NCBI GenBank assembly: GCA_036825615.1
Contig: DAISXY010000006.1
Span: 1-64,000, forward strand
Direction of reading: 5' to 3'
Length of the DNA stretch: 64,000 nt
Source of the DNA: JAICXG01 sp036825615
GTDB taxonomy: Bacteria > Verrucomicrobiota > Verrucomicrobiia > Chthoniobacterales > UBA10450
Shown one piece after another: positions 43,671 through 52,151 of this stretch. The notes beneath the pieces are model-generated. The model had not been told where the DNA came from. It worked only from the letters and a program-made list of their open reading frames with translations, and made no database searches. The position numbers and the translations under genes are program-made. Numbering within the stretch: the first letter of the stretch is position 1; the number at the start of each line of letters is the position of its first letter.

Positions 43671-44972
43671 ATGACTCCGCAATCGAGCTTCATGGTTCTG
43701 GCGGCGATTGAACCGAGTCGGGAATCCGAGCTTCGGCAGCGGCTGGACTCAATGAACCGCGGCCCAGGAGAGGTTAACCCGGAGAATGCGCTTGTCCCAT
43801 TCAGCCAGTTCGAGAAGCTTCATTTTGCCCGGTTTGTCATCCTGGATGATAAGACCACCGAAGACGTCCGGGTCTACGGCTTGCCTCCGCGCAACTATCC
43901 TCTCTACCTGGCCTTCTTGGGAGATATCGATGGTGAAGTGAGTCTGTTCCTGAAAGAGTTGGTTGATCGCGCCGGATATGGCTTGCGCGAAATCTTTTCC
44001 TGCTGTGAGGGCTTCAGCGCGAAGACAGATATCCTGCGCTGGATGAAAGAGCATGATTCACCTGCCATAGCTGTTTATGTCAATTCCCGCGGTCGTACCG
44101 TGCAGCAGGTGCAGGAGGAAGCCACCCTTTACCGGGTCCTGCAGGAACATCTGGAGACGAACCGCGCCGAAATGCAAGGTCTGTCGCCGCGAGAACTGCA
44201 CGCAAAGCTTTCCGAGTTTGTCGAGGCGCAGAAATCAGGTGGGCGGCTGACTCTATCGCCCGAAGCTCCGACGCCGCTTGGCTGGCGGATAAGAAACCTG
44301 CTGCATCTGATCGGATTGCCGCTGCTGGTTCTTTTGTTCTCGCCAGTTTTGCTAATCCTGACACCGTTCTATCTCATCGCTCTCCGTCGACGCGAGAAAA
44401 CGGATCCGGTGCTTTGCCCGGTGGCGGACCAAACCCATTCGGAAACCCTTTCGCGCTTTGAGGACCATGATGTGACAAACCAATTCAGCGCGATGGGCAG
44501 CCTTAAGCCTGGGCTTACACGGTTGCTGACTGTGGTTGGCGTGTTAAAGACGGTGAACTATGCCGCACGCCATCTTACATGGCCGGGCCGGCTCGGACGG
44601 ATTCGCTCGATTCACTTCGCGCGCTGGGTCTTTGTGGCTGGGCGAGAACGGATGATTTTTTTTAGTAACTACGACGGTAGCGTCGAGAGTTACATGGATG
44701 ATTTCATTAACAAAACCGGTTTTGGTCTAAATGCCTCCTTCAGCAACGGGATTGGTTATCCCCGGACGAACTGGCTGATCCGAGATGGCTGCATTGACGA
44801 ACGTAACTATAAGGAGTACCTCCGGCGTCACACGCTGGCAAGCCAGGTGTGGTACAAGGCTTACCCAGGTTTAACCGCGGTTGATCTGGACCGGCACACC
44901 CGCGTCCGGCGCGGCTTGGAGAACTCATCGATGAGCGAGGCGGAGCTGCGAGAGTGGGTGGGACTGCTATGA
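43671..44972 (+). CDS. Unknown protein with two ferredoxin-like halves, coupled to the DyP peroxidase gene
   Basis: 433 residues. Two halves share a pattern: the N-terminal FEKLHFARFVILDD, YLAFLGDIDGEV and FLKELVDRAGYGLREIFSCC recur near residue 310 as IRSIHFARWVFVAG, IFFSNYDGSV and YMDDFINKTGFGLNASFSNG. This is the alpha-beta layout of a duplicated dimeric ferredoxin-like fold, as in DyP-type folds, but no haem ligand is evident. A strong hydrophobic stretch (LIGLPLLVLLFSPVLLIL, about 208-232) separates the halves and should anchor the protein. Its stop overlaps the peroxidase start by four bases, so the two are probably partners. Confidence 0.78.
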   Translation: MTPQSSFMVLAAIEPSRESELRQRLDSMNRGPGEVNPENALVPFSQFEKLHFARFVILDDKTTEDVRVYGLPPRNYPLYLAFLGDIDGEVSLFLKELVDRAGYGLREIFSCCEGFSAKTDILRWMKEHDSPAIAVYVNSRGRTVQQVQEEATLYRVLQEHLETNRAEMQGLSPRELHAKLSEFVEAQKSGGRLTLSPEAPTPLGWRIRNLLHLIGLPLLVLLFSPVLLILTPFYLIALRRREKTDPVLCPVADQTHSETLSRFEDHDVTNQFSAMGSLKPGLTRLLTVVGVLKTVNYAARHLTWPGRLGRIRSIHFARWVFVAGRERMIFFSNYDGSVESYMDDFINKTGFGLNASFSNGIGYPRTNWLIRDGCIDERNYKEYLRRHTLASQVWYKAYPGLTAVDLDRHTRVRRGLENSSMSEAELREWVGLL

Positions 44973-46450
44973 GTGAGGTGGATTACGCTGACGTTCAGGG
45001 CTTGGTGCGCTTCGGTTATGGCCAGATGAACAGGGCCAGTTATGCGCTTGTAAAGGTGAAGGATTCGGCGGTCGCCAGGTCATGGCTCCGTGCCGCCCCG
45101 ATTACCAGCGCGATCGCGACAAACCCGCCGCCGACCACGGCGCTCAATGTCGCCTTGACTGCACCGGGACTGCGCAAGTTAGGCGCTCCGGAAGCATTGA
45201 TTAGCTCTTTTTCACACGAGTTTCGGGGAGGAATGGGCGAGGAAAGCCGGGCGCGACAATTAGGTGATATGCATCAAAATGCCCCGGCACGCTGGAGCTG
45301 GGGACAGTACGGAGACGAGCCGCACGCACTCATCATGTTTTTTGGGCAGGCGGGAGAGTTTGAGTCGTTTGTCGAGCGGACAAAGGCAAACAGTTGGAGC
45401 GAAGCCTTCGAAAAAGTGAGATGGCTGGAGACGAGTGATCTCGACGAGAAAGAGCCATTCGGGTTTGCCGATGGGATCAGTCAGCCGCAAATCGACTGGG
45501 AGCAGCAGCGCGCCACTCCGTGCACGCAAGGGAGTTACACCAATATCTCTACCCTGGGTGAATTCCTTCTCGGTTATGCGAATGAATACGGCAAGTTTAC
45601 CGAGCGGCCTTTGCTCGATTCCGACGATAGCACAGCGGAATTGCTGCCAGCCATAGACATGCCTTCAAAAAGGGATCTTGGCCGCAACGGGACCTATCTT
45701 GTCATGCGCCAGCTAGAGCAGGATGTCCGCGGGTTCTGGCAGTTTCTTTATCAAGAGTCAGGCGGCGATCTGGCTGAAGCTCGTGCACTTGGCGCGAAGA
45801 TGGTCGGCCGGACCGAAGCGGGCGATCCGTTGGTGTCAATACAACCAGAACCGATCCCCGGGATTGACCCGGCGCCGATGCAAAAGAATCAATTTACTTA
45901 CGAGAACGACCGGGCAGGTGCGCGCTGTCCGTTCGGCGCGCACATTCGCCGGGCGAATCCGCGCAACACCGATTTCCCGGAGCGATCCGCCGGTTGGCTG
46001 AGAAAGCTCATCATCATGGCTGGTTTCGGCCGAAACGAATTTCGCAGCGACCTGATCTCGTCGGTGCGTTTCCATCGGCTTCTGCGCCGCGGTCGCGAAT
46101 ATGGCGCCGGGCTTTCGCCGGAAGAGGCGGTCGAGCCTGCACCGCCCGACGATCCGGCGCGCGGGCTGCATTTCATTTGTCTCAACGCCAACATCTCGCG
46201 GCAGTTTGAGTTTTTGCAGAACGCCTGGATCGCGAATACGAAATTTGCGGGCATGACCGGCGAAAGCGATCCGCTCCTTGGTACCCGCGAACCGCTGGAG
46301 GGCTGTCCGGTTACGGCCGACTTCAACCTGCCGAGGGAGGCCGGATTGCGGCGCCGGGTTTCAGGTTTGCCGCAATTCGTTACGGTTCGCGGCGGAGCCT
46401 ATTTCTTCCTGCCGAGCCTGCGCGCGCTCCGCTACCTAACGCGCGCTTGA
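44969..46450 (+). CDS. DyP-type peroxidase
   Basis: 493 residues from MSEVDYADVQG. The distal GxxDG motif is GFADGISQP (about residue 170); the proximal haem histidine is in CPFGAHIRRANPR (about 325); RFHRLLRRGREYG and LNANISRQFEFLQ follow as in large DyPs. It has no signal peptide and no encapsulin gene nearby. DyP enzymes use H2O2 to oxidise dyes, lignin-like aromatics or isoprenoid pigments. It closes the eight-gene block. Confidence 0.9.
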   Translation: MSEVDYADVQGLVRFGYGQMNRASYALVKVKDSAVARSWLRAAPITSAIATNPPPTTALNVALTAPGLRKLGAPEALISSFSHEFRGGMGEESRARQLGDMHQNAPARWSWGQYGDEPHALIMFFGQAGEFESFVERTKANSWSEAFEKVRWLETSDLDEKEPFGFADGISQPQIDWEQQRATPCTQGSYTNISTLGEFLLGYANEYGKFTERPLLDSDDSTAELLPAIDMPSKRDLGRNGTYLVMRQLEQDVRGFWQFLYQESGGDLAEARALGAKMVGRTEAGDPLVSIQPEPIPGIDPAPMQKNQFTYENDRAGARCPFGAHIRRANPRNTDFPERSAGWLRKLIIMAGFGRNEFRSDLISSVRFHRLLRRGREYGAGLSPEEAVEPAPPDDPARGLHFICLNANISRQFEFLQNAWIANTKFAGMTGESDPLLGTREPLEGCPVTADFNLPREAGLRRRVSGLPQFVTVRGGAYFFLPSLRALRYLTRA

Positions 46451-46471
46451 GCAGCGGGGGACGAACCGGGA

Positions 46472-46693
46472 CTAGTCCCGGATGCCGTTCTTTAATTCCC
46501 AGACTTTGAGCGCGGCGAGGAGCAAGGTCTTGGTGCGGGAAAGGGTGCCGACGGCCGGCCGGATAATGTCGTCTTCGTCGAAATGTGAGGCGGTTTTTCG
46601 CGGGCGTCGGGCAGGCTTGCGGCGACTTTTCGGGCGGGGGCGGGCGGCGGCGGCGCTCTTCTGCAATTGGGCGCTTGGATGCAACGGTGTCAT
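46472..46693 (-). CDS. Small basic protein of unknown function
   Basis: 73 residues, rich in Lys/Arg in the first half (RPRPKSRRKPARRPRK), then a conserved-looking segment HFDEDDIIRPAVGTLSRTKT and a helical end LLLAALKVWELKNGI. It reads opposite to the flanking genes and converges on the peroxidase gene. The open frame continues far upstream only because it mirrors sppA. The basic tail suggests nucleic acid binding; no family recognised. Confidence 0.45.
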   Translation of the reverse strand: MTPLHPSAQLQKSAAAARPRPKSRRKPARRPRKTASHFDEDDIIRPAVGTLSRTKTLLLAALKVWELKNGIRD

Positions 46694-46810
46694 AATTACT
46701 AGAATCCAAGAGCAGCTTGCTTGCCACCGCCCCGGGCGCCTCAAAATCCGCTCCCGCAGCAACGCAAAATTGCTTGTGCCCTGCGCCTTCTTCGACGATT
46801 GCATCCCGGC

Positions 46811-47824
46811 ATGGCGAACACGCGGACTCTCGGTTGCCTGAGCATTTTCCTGTTCGTCGCGCTCTGCGCCAGTCTGCTCGTGAATCTGATGCTCGGCGGC
46901 GCCCTCTTCAGCCGGTTTGAAGGCCGGCGCGGCGGGGAAATCAATTACCGGCCGCGCTTTGACGAAATGATCGTCGAACGCTCGGGCCGCTCGAGCGCAG
47001 ACAAAATCGCGGTCATTTCGCTCCGCGGCCTCATCAGCACCGGGGTGGCGGGCAACGTGGGCGACTCGATGGTGGACGATCTGCGCTGGCAACTGGAGCA
47101 GGCGCGCAATGACGATCGGGTGCGTGCGGTCGTCCTCGATGTCGACTCTCCAGGGGGTGAAGTTACCGCCTCGGACATGATCTACAACGCAGTCGTGAAG
47201 ACGCGGGCGAAGAAGCCGGTCGTGGTCTACATGGAATCGCTCGCCGCTTCCGGCGGGTATTACGTTTCCTGCGGCGGGCAATACCTGATGGCGAATGAGA
47301 CCAGCATCACCGGAAGCATTGGCGTGATCATTCAGACCCTGAATTACGAGCGGCTTTTCGACAAAATCGGCCTGGCCTCGGTGGTGTTCAAAAGCGGCAA
47401 GTTCAAGGACATGCTCAATGGCGCCCGGCCCATTACTCCCGAGGAGCGCGATTACGTCCAGAGCTTTGTCATGAAAATCTACGACAAGTTTCTCGGGATC
47501 GTGGCGCAGGAACGGCACCTCTCGGCCGAGGCGCTCCGCAACAGTATTGCCGATGGCCGGATCCTGTCCGGTCGCGACGCCCTCGAATACAAGCTGATTG
47601 ATGGCCTCGGCCAGATAGAAGACGCGTTTGCCAAGGCGCGTGAACTCGGGCATGCGCCGAACGCCAAGGTCGTGCGCTACCGGCCACCGTTTAGCTTTGG
47701 CCGGCTTTTGCGCCTGCTGCTCAAGAGCGGCGATCACAAGATCGAGCTCTCACTTCCGGGCCAGCTGACGCCGCAGCTGGAAAGCGGGCGCGCCTATTTG
47801 CTCCCGAGCTATTACGCTCCGTAG
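46811..47824 (+). CDS. sppA: Signal peptide peptidase SppA (protease IV-like)
   Basis: 337 residues, the short single-domain type. A single N-terminal transmembrane helix (about 9-31) is followed by the S49 peptidase domain: LDVDSPGGEVTASD, the nucleophile S147 in LAASGGYYVS and the general-base lysine in KSGKFKD (K199). It degrades cleaved signal peptides in the membrane. The ATG at 46811 is used because the upstream in-frame stretch overlaps the divergent small gene's leader. It heads a run of seven plus-strand genes with gaps or overlaps of a few bases. Confidence 0.92.
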   Translation: MANTRTLGCLSIFLFVALCASLLVNLMLGGALFSRFEGRRGGEINYRPRFDEMIVERSGRSSADKIAVISLRGLISTGVAGNVGDSMVDDLRWQLEQARNDDRVRAVVLDVDSPGGEVTASDMIYNAVVKTRAKKPVVVYMESLAASGGYYVSCGGQYLMANETSITGSIGVIIQTLNYERLFDKIGLASVVFKSGKFKDMLNGARPITPEERDYVQSFVMKIYDKFLGIVAQERHLSAEALRNSIADGRILSGRDALEYKLIDGLGQIEDAFAKARELGHAPNAKVVRYRPPFSFGRLLRLLLKSGDHKIELSLPGQLTPQLESGRAYLLPSYYAP

Positions 47825-47839
47825 CGACCCAGGAGCGCG

Positions 47840-48628
47840 ATGTTCGACAGCCTGATCAACGCGCTGCTCGTCATCGCCGGCCTTTACGTTTACCTCTCGG
47901 TTTTCCGCCAGATTGAGGCGCGACACAACGGCTCCGGGGTCTTGGGAGAGAAGCGATTCGGCTTGCCGGAAGCGATCGCGGCGGCGCTCCTGATCGGTTG
48001 GTTCGCTCTCAATATCATTGCGGCGACGAAAATCCACGACGCGGTCTTTCGAACTCGCGATCTTGTTCTAACCGGCGGATTTTCCCTCGCGGTCGTGGCA
48101 ATTCTGATCGCCCTTCTGCAACTGCGCGGCTTCCGCGTTCTGTCGTTAGGCGGATTTTCGCGGCTCGGGTTTGGGCGCATTGTCAGCACCGCGGCTGTCT
48201 TGCTTCTCGCCGCTTATCCGCTGCTCTTCGCAGCCGACAGCATTTCTCGCTTTTTCGTCGGCGAAGGCTCGAGCCGGCAGCAGATCGTCGAGATGTTTAC
48301 CAGTTCGGAAACGCTCGGGCAGCGCGTCCTCATCATTGTGCTCGCGATCGCGATCGCGCCCTTCGCGGAGGAGTTCATCTTTCGCTTCTTCATCTACGGC
48401 GTGCTCAAGCGCTATCTTGGCCGCGGGCTCGGGTTGGTCTTGAACGCGCTCCTCTTTGGCGCCGTCCATGTGCATCTGCCGAGTCTCGGGCCGCTCTTTG
48501 TCCTCGGCGGCTGCTTTACCCTGGCTTATGAATGGAGCGGCTCGATCCTCGTGGCGATGACGATGCACGCCCTTTTCAATTTCCTCTCCCTCAGCGCGCT
48601 CGCTTTCCCCGATCTGCTCCCGCAATGA
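47840..48628 (+). CDS. CPBP-family intramembrane protease
   Basis: 262 residues with about eight hydrophobic segments. The family motifs are intact: APFAEEFIFRFFIYG (E177 and E178), GAVHVHLPS (H210) and TMHALFNFLS (H243 and N247). These form a Rce1-type glutamate protease site in the membrane. Substrate unknown. It begins 15 bases after sppA, and its stop overlaps the thiL start by four bases. Confidence 0.9.
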   Translation: MFDSLINALLVIAGLYVYLSVFRQIEARHNGSGVLGEKRFGLPEAIAAALLIGWFALNIIAATKIHDAVFRTRDLVLTGGFSLAVVAILIALLQLRGFRVLSLGGFSRLGFGRIVSTAAVLLLAAYPLLFAADSISRFFVGEGSSRQQIVEMFTSSETLGQRVLIIVLAIAIAPFAEEFIFRFFIYGVLKRYLGRGLGLVLNALLFGAVHVHLPSLGPLFVLGGCFTLAYEWSGSILVAMTMHALFNFLSLSALAFPDLLPQ

Positions 48629-49515
48629 AACTGCGCGAACTGGGCGAGGACCGCCTGATCGCGCAACTGGTAAAAGGGCTGAGCGCGCGGCGGGACGTGA
48701 TCGTCGGGCCGGGGGATGACTGCGCGGTGCTGCGTTCGTCGAAGAGGCAGGAGTATCTGCTTTTCAAAACCGATTGCGTGGTCGAAGGAGTGCATTTTTT
48801 GCCTAACGAAAAGCCGGGAGCCGTCGGCTGGAAAGCAATGATGCGCACCCTGAGCGATTTCGCGGCGATGTCCGGCCAGCCGCAATATGCGCTCGTCACT
48901 TTGCTTGCGCCGGCTGTGCGCGAAGTGAAATGGATGACGCAACTCTATCACGGGCTCCGGCGCGCGGGCGAGCGTTTCGAGGTCGCAATTGTCGGCGGTG
49001 AAACCAGCAACACGAGCGGCCCGATCGTCGTTTCGCTGAGCGCTCTCGGCCGGGTGGAGAAGGCGCGTTGCACGTTGCGCCGCGGCGGCAAACCGGGCGA
49101 TCTGCTTTTTGTTACCGGACAGCTGGGTGGCTCTGGCAAAGGTGGTCATCTCCGTTTCACGGCGCGGATCGAGGAAGCACGCTGGCTCACGCGTCATTTC
49201 CGGGTTCATGCCATGATGGACCTGAGCGACGGACTCGGCGCCGATCTCCCGCGCCTCGCGAAGGCCAGCGGCACCGGTTTCGAGATTGATGAGTCAGCCA
49301 TCCCGCGCCGTTCCGGTTGCTCGGTTTCCGAGGCGATCAATGATGGCGAAGACTACGAGCTGCTCTTTGCTCTTTCGCCTAACGACGCTGGGAAGCTGAA
49401 AGAGAAATGGCGAACGAAATTTCGCGATTTGCGGCTCACAGAAATTGGGCGCCTCACTCGTCACTCGTCGCTTGTCACTCCGCCCTCTTTTCATGGCTAC
49501 GTTCACTTCCGATAG
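48625..49515 (+). CDS. thiL: Thiamine-monophosphate kinase
   Basis: 296 residues. GEDRLIAQL near the N-terminus, VGPGDDCAVL, KTDCVVEGVHF, IVGGETSNTSG and MMDLSDGLGADLPRLAKASG are ThiL motifs for ATP and magnesium binding. It makes thiamine diphosphate from the monophosphate. The C-terminal tail is encoded by a CACTCGTCACTCGTCGCTTG tandem-like stretch and overlaps the tsaE start by 23 bases. Confidence 0.94.
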   Translation: MKLRELGEDRLIAQLVKGLSARRDVIVGPGDDCAVLRSSKRQEYLLFKTDCVVEGVHFLPNEKPGAVGWKAMMRTLSDFAAMSGQPQYALVTLLAPAVREVKWMTQLYHGLRRAGERFEVAIVGGETSNTSGPIVVSLSALGRVEKARCTLRRGGKPGDLLFVTGQLGGSGKGGHLRFTARIEEARWLTRHFRVHAMMDLSDGLGADLPRLAKASGTGFEIDESAIPRRSGCSVSEAINDGEDYELLFALSPNDAGKLKEKWRTKFRDLRLTEIGRLTRHSSLVTPPSFHGYVHFR

Positions 49516-49912
49516 CGTCGAAGAGACGATCGCCATCGCGCGCGACCTGGCGCCGGCGCTCGCGCCTAACGACGTCATTGCCCTGGCGGGCGAGCTCGGC
49601 GCGGGCAAGACGCATTTTGTCAAAGGCCTGCTCCTCGGCCTCGGCAGCAGCGAAGAAGCAACCAGCCCGACCTTCACGCTTGTGCACGAATATCGCGGCG
49701 GGCGGCTCCCGCTTTTCCATTTCGATTTTTACCGGCTGCGGGAGCGGGCGGAATTGGAAGAGATAGGCTTCGATGATTACCTCACTGATGGCGCGATCAC
49801 GGTGATCGAGTGGGCCGACCGATTCCCGCAGGTCCTGCCGGCGCGGACGCGATGGTTCCGTTTTCAAACGCTCACTGAATCGCGGCGGCAAATTTCGGAG
49901 GAAACGCGGTGA
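49493..49912 (+). CDS. tsaE: tRNA threonylcarbamoyladenosine biosynthesis ATPase
   Basis: 139 residues from MATFTSDS. The Walker A GELGAGKT (33-40), the SPTFTLVHEY switch region, LFHFDFYRL and VIEWADRFP are the TsaE signature. It powers the TsaBDE complex that makes the t6A base at position 37 of ANN-reading tRNAs. The adjacent tsaB supports the call. Confidence 0.94.
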   Translation: MATFTSDSVEETIAIARDLAPALAPNDVIALAGELGAGKTHFVKGLLLGLGSSEEATSPTFTLVHEYRGGRLPLFHFDFYRLRERAELEEIGFDDYLTDGAITVIEWADRFPQVLPARTRWFRFQTLTESRRQISEETR

Positions 49913-50529
49913 AGATCCTGGCGCTCGAGCTCTCCTCGTCGGTCGGCAGCATCGCTTTCTGTGGCGGCAAAGAGAGCCCGGATTTCCGCACCTTTCCGGC
50001 CGATCGCAAGGACTCGGGATTGTTTTACGAAAATCTACAGGCGATCTATCAACACGACGGACCGCCAGATCTCATCGTGGTCGGGCTCGGTCCCGGATCG
50101 TATGCTGGCGTTCGTATTTCCATTGCCACCGCCCTCGGTCTGGGCGTTGCCTCCGGCGCGCGTTTGCGCGGTCTGCCTTCGATCTACGCGATCGAACGCG
50201 AGGAATATTTCTTCGTTGGCGATGCCCGACGGGCTTCTTTTGTTTTTGCGCATGTGATTGACGGTCGAGCGGTCGAAGGTCCAAGTCTGGCAAGCGCGGA
50301 AGAGGTCGGGGCGAAACTGGGTGCGCTCACAGGTGTGCCTGCGGTCGCGACCGAGCCCCTGGCGCAATTCGAGGAACTTGGAGCCGGCGCGCCCGCGCGC
50401 CGTCTTGTAATCGAACATCCTTCCGCCTTGCGCCTCATCGAGCTGGCGCGGCGCGGGGAGGGGAGCGATGAGGAAAAGCTCGAACCGATTTACCTGCGCG
50501 CGCCATACATTACTGTCCCGGCAAAATGA
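49909..50529 (+). CDS. tsaB: tRNA threonylcarbamoyladenosine biosynthesis protein TsaB
   Basis: 206 residues with a GTG start overlapping tsaE by four bases. ILALELSSSVGSIAF and GLGPGSYAGVRISIATALGL are the ASKHA-fold motifs of TsaB, the non-catalytic scaffold of the t6A complex. The middle is slightly diverged, as is usual for TsaB. Confidence 0.92.
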   Translation: MKILALELSSSVGSIAFCGGKESPDFRTFPADRKDSGLFYENLQAIYQHDGPPDLIVVGLGPGSYAGVRISIATALGLGVASGARLRGLPSIYAIEREEYFFVGDARRASFVFAHVIDGRAVEGPSLASAEEVGAKLGALTGVPAVATEPLAQFEELGAGAPARRLVIEHPSALRLIELARRGEGSDEEKLEPIYLRAPYITVPAK

Positions 50530-51629
50530 CGTCGTTAGGCAAGGAACGCTGCTGGGCCGAGATCGATCGCGCCGCCCTGCGGCACAATGCGCGCGTCGCG
50601 CAGGAACGAGTCGGGCGAGAGACGGAGCTGCTCGCGGTCGTGAAAGCAAACGCCTATGGCCACGGCATGGTCGAGGTCGCGCGCGCTCTGCGCGAGGAGG
50701 CGAAACTCTTCGGGGTGGCGAATCTGCGCGAAGCGGAGGAGCTGCGCGCGAGCGGCCTGCCGCATCCGATCCTGCTCCTCGGACCGGCGCTGCCCGAGGA
50801 ACGGGCGGCGATCAATCAACACGGCTTCATTCCTTCGGTCTCGAGTTTGGAAGAAGCGTCCGGTTTTGCTGGAAATCCGAGCGGGATCAACTTCGCGATC
50901 GACACCGGGATGGGGCGAATCGGTTGCTGGCAGGAGGCGGCCGTGACCGAGCTGGAAAAAATTTCGCAAGTTCCCGCGCTCAAGATCCACAGCGTTTCCA
51001 CTCATCTGCCCGCGGCCGAGGAGGACGCCCGGTTTACCGAAGATCAACTTCAGCACTTCGCGCAGCTCGTGAGGGAAATGCGGGCGCGCGTCCCGCATCC
51101 CTTCAAAGTTCACGTGCTGCTTAGTTCCGGCATTCTCGGTTTTGCCAAATACCATTTCGACCTTGTCCGGGCCGGGCTCATGCTGTACGGGAGCGCGGCT
51201 TTACCTAACGAACAAAAATTCCTTCAGCCGGTCATGACGCTGAAAACGCGCGTCGCGCTTTTGCGCGATCTCGACGCCGGCCGGACGGTGAGCTACGGCC
51301 GCACCTTCACCACCTCGCGCCGGACGCGGGTGGCGACGCTCAGTGCGGGTTACGCCGACGGCTATCCACGCTCGCTTTCAAATCGCGGCGCGGAGGTCTT
51401 AATTCGCGGCCGGCGTTGCCCCGTGCTCGGCCGGATCACGATGGACCTTATGATGATTGATGTGAGCGCGCTGCCGGACGTAGCGGTTGGCGACGAAGTG
51501 GTTCTTTTCGGCCGCCAGGGTGCGGAGGAAATCCTCGTCGCCGAAGTGGCGGAGCGCGCGGGCACGATTGCGTGGGAAATTTTTACTGGGATTGGCACGC
51601 GGGTGCAGCGGGTGTATGCAAAAACGTGA
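50526..51629 (+). CDS. alr: Alanine racemase
   Basis: 367 residues. The PLP lysine is K40 in AVVKANAYGHG; IDTGMGRIG and the C-terminal catalytic tyrosine region SAGYADGYPRSLSN follow. It supplies D-alanine for the cell wall. The start overlaps tsaB by four bases and an octamer copy spans codons 3-5 (TCGTTAGGC). Confidence 0.95.
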   Translation: MTSLGKERCWAEIDRAALRHNARVAQERVGRETELLAVVKANAYGHGMVEVARALREEAKLFGVANLREAEELRASGLPHPILLLGPALPEERAAINQHGFIPSVSSLEEASGFAGNPSGINFAIDTGMGRIGCWQEAAVTELEKISQVPALKIHSVSTHLPAAEEDARFTEDQLQHFAQLVREMRARVPHPFKVHVLLSSGILGFAKYHFDLVRAGLMLYGSAALPNEQKFLQPVMTLKTRVALLRDLDAGRTVSYGRTFTTSRRTRVATLSAGYADGYPRSLSNRGAEVLIRGRRCPVLGRITMDLMMIDVSALPDVAVGDEVVLFGRQGAEEILVAEVAERAGTIAWEIFTGIGTRVQRVYAKT

Positions 51630-51659
51630 ATCGAGATTGGTGAACCATTCCCGCTGCAC

Positions 51660-52022
51660 ATGTTCCAAATCATCTTCAACGAACTGAGCGCGGCGGAGAT
51701 GGCGGCCTTGCCGAAAACGCTTCAGCTCGAGCTGCTGGCTGAGTTTCAAATCCTGCCCGAGGAACTCGATCATCTCGACAGCCAGCGCTTCGGCGTGATC
51801 GAGCGCGAAGGGAAAAAGCTCCATCGCTATCGGGCGAAAGATTATCGGATCTATTTCGAACGCAGCCCCGAAGGCGTCACCGTGCACCGCGTGCTGCACA
51901 AAAACACGCTGCGGGATTTTCTCTACCGCAGCAAACTGCCGATGGCCGAAGATGATCAGCTGGGGAAAACCCGCGAGTTTTGGAAGCTGATCGAGCAGGG
52001 CGAGCGCACCCGCAAGAGCTGA
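51660..52022 (+). CDS. RelE/ParE-like protein without a visible antitoxin
   Basis: 120 residues. The core LHRYRAKDYRIYFERSPEGV then VHRVLHKNTLRDFLYRSKLP has the YRIYF and VHRVLHKNT strands of the RelE/ParE fold. No antitoxin gene is adjacent: it follows alr by 30 bases, and the next gene is a secreted protein. It may be a domesticated toxin serving as a housekeeping protein, since it sits at the end of a conserved operon. Confidence 0.7.
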   Translation: MFQIIFNELSAAEMAALPKTLQLELLAEFQILPEELDHLDSQRFGVIEREGKKLHRYRAKDYRIYFERSPEGVTVHRVLHKNTLRDFLYRSKLPMAEDDQLGKTREFWKLIEQGERTRKS

Positions 52023-52035
52023 CGGACCCCTGGGG

Positions 52036-52061
52036 TTGGAGCCGGCGCGCCCTCGCGCCGG
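52036..52061. repeat. GC hairpin repeat, family B, short copy
   Basis: TTGGAGCCGGCGCGCCCTCG then CGCCGG; the CCGGCGCG and CGCGCCGG ends are complementary. It lies 14 bases after the RelE-like gene and may end the sppA-alr transcript. Confidence 0.65.
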
Positions 52062-52151
52062 AAAATCGCGAATCATTTAGTTAGGCTTGACAGCGCGCGA
52101 GCCGCCTGAACAAGCTCGCGACCGTCAGCTAACCCAAACAAAACTAACCAA

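Noticed and set aside
46472..47737. A 421-codon minus-strand open frame opposite sppA
   Set aside because: Beyond the first 73 codons read from 46693 it mirrors sppA, which has full catalytic motifs. Only the 46472-46693 part is kept as a possible gene.
49445..49485. CACTCGTCACTCGTCGCTTG-type stretch as a separate repeat element
   Set aside because: It lies inside thiL in frame and only one copy is seen in the window, so it is mentioned with thiL and not listed.
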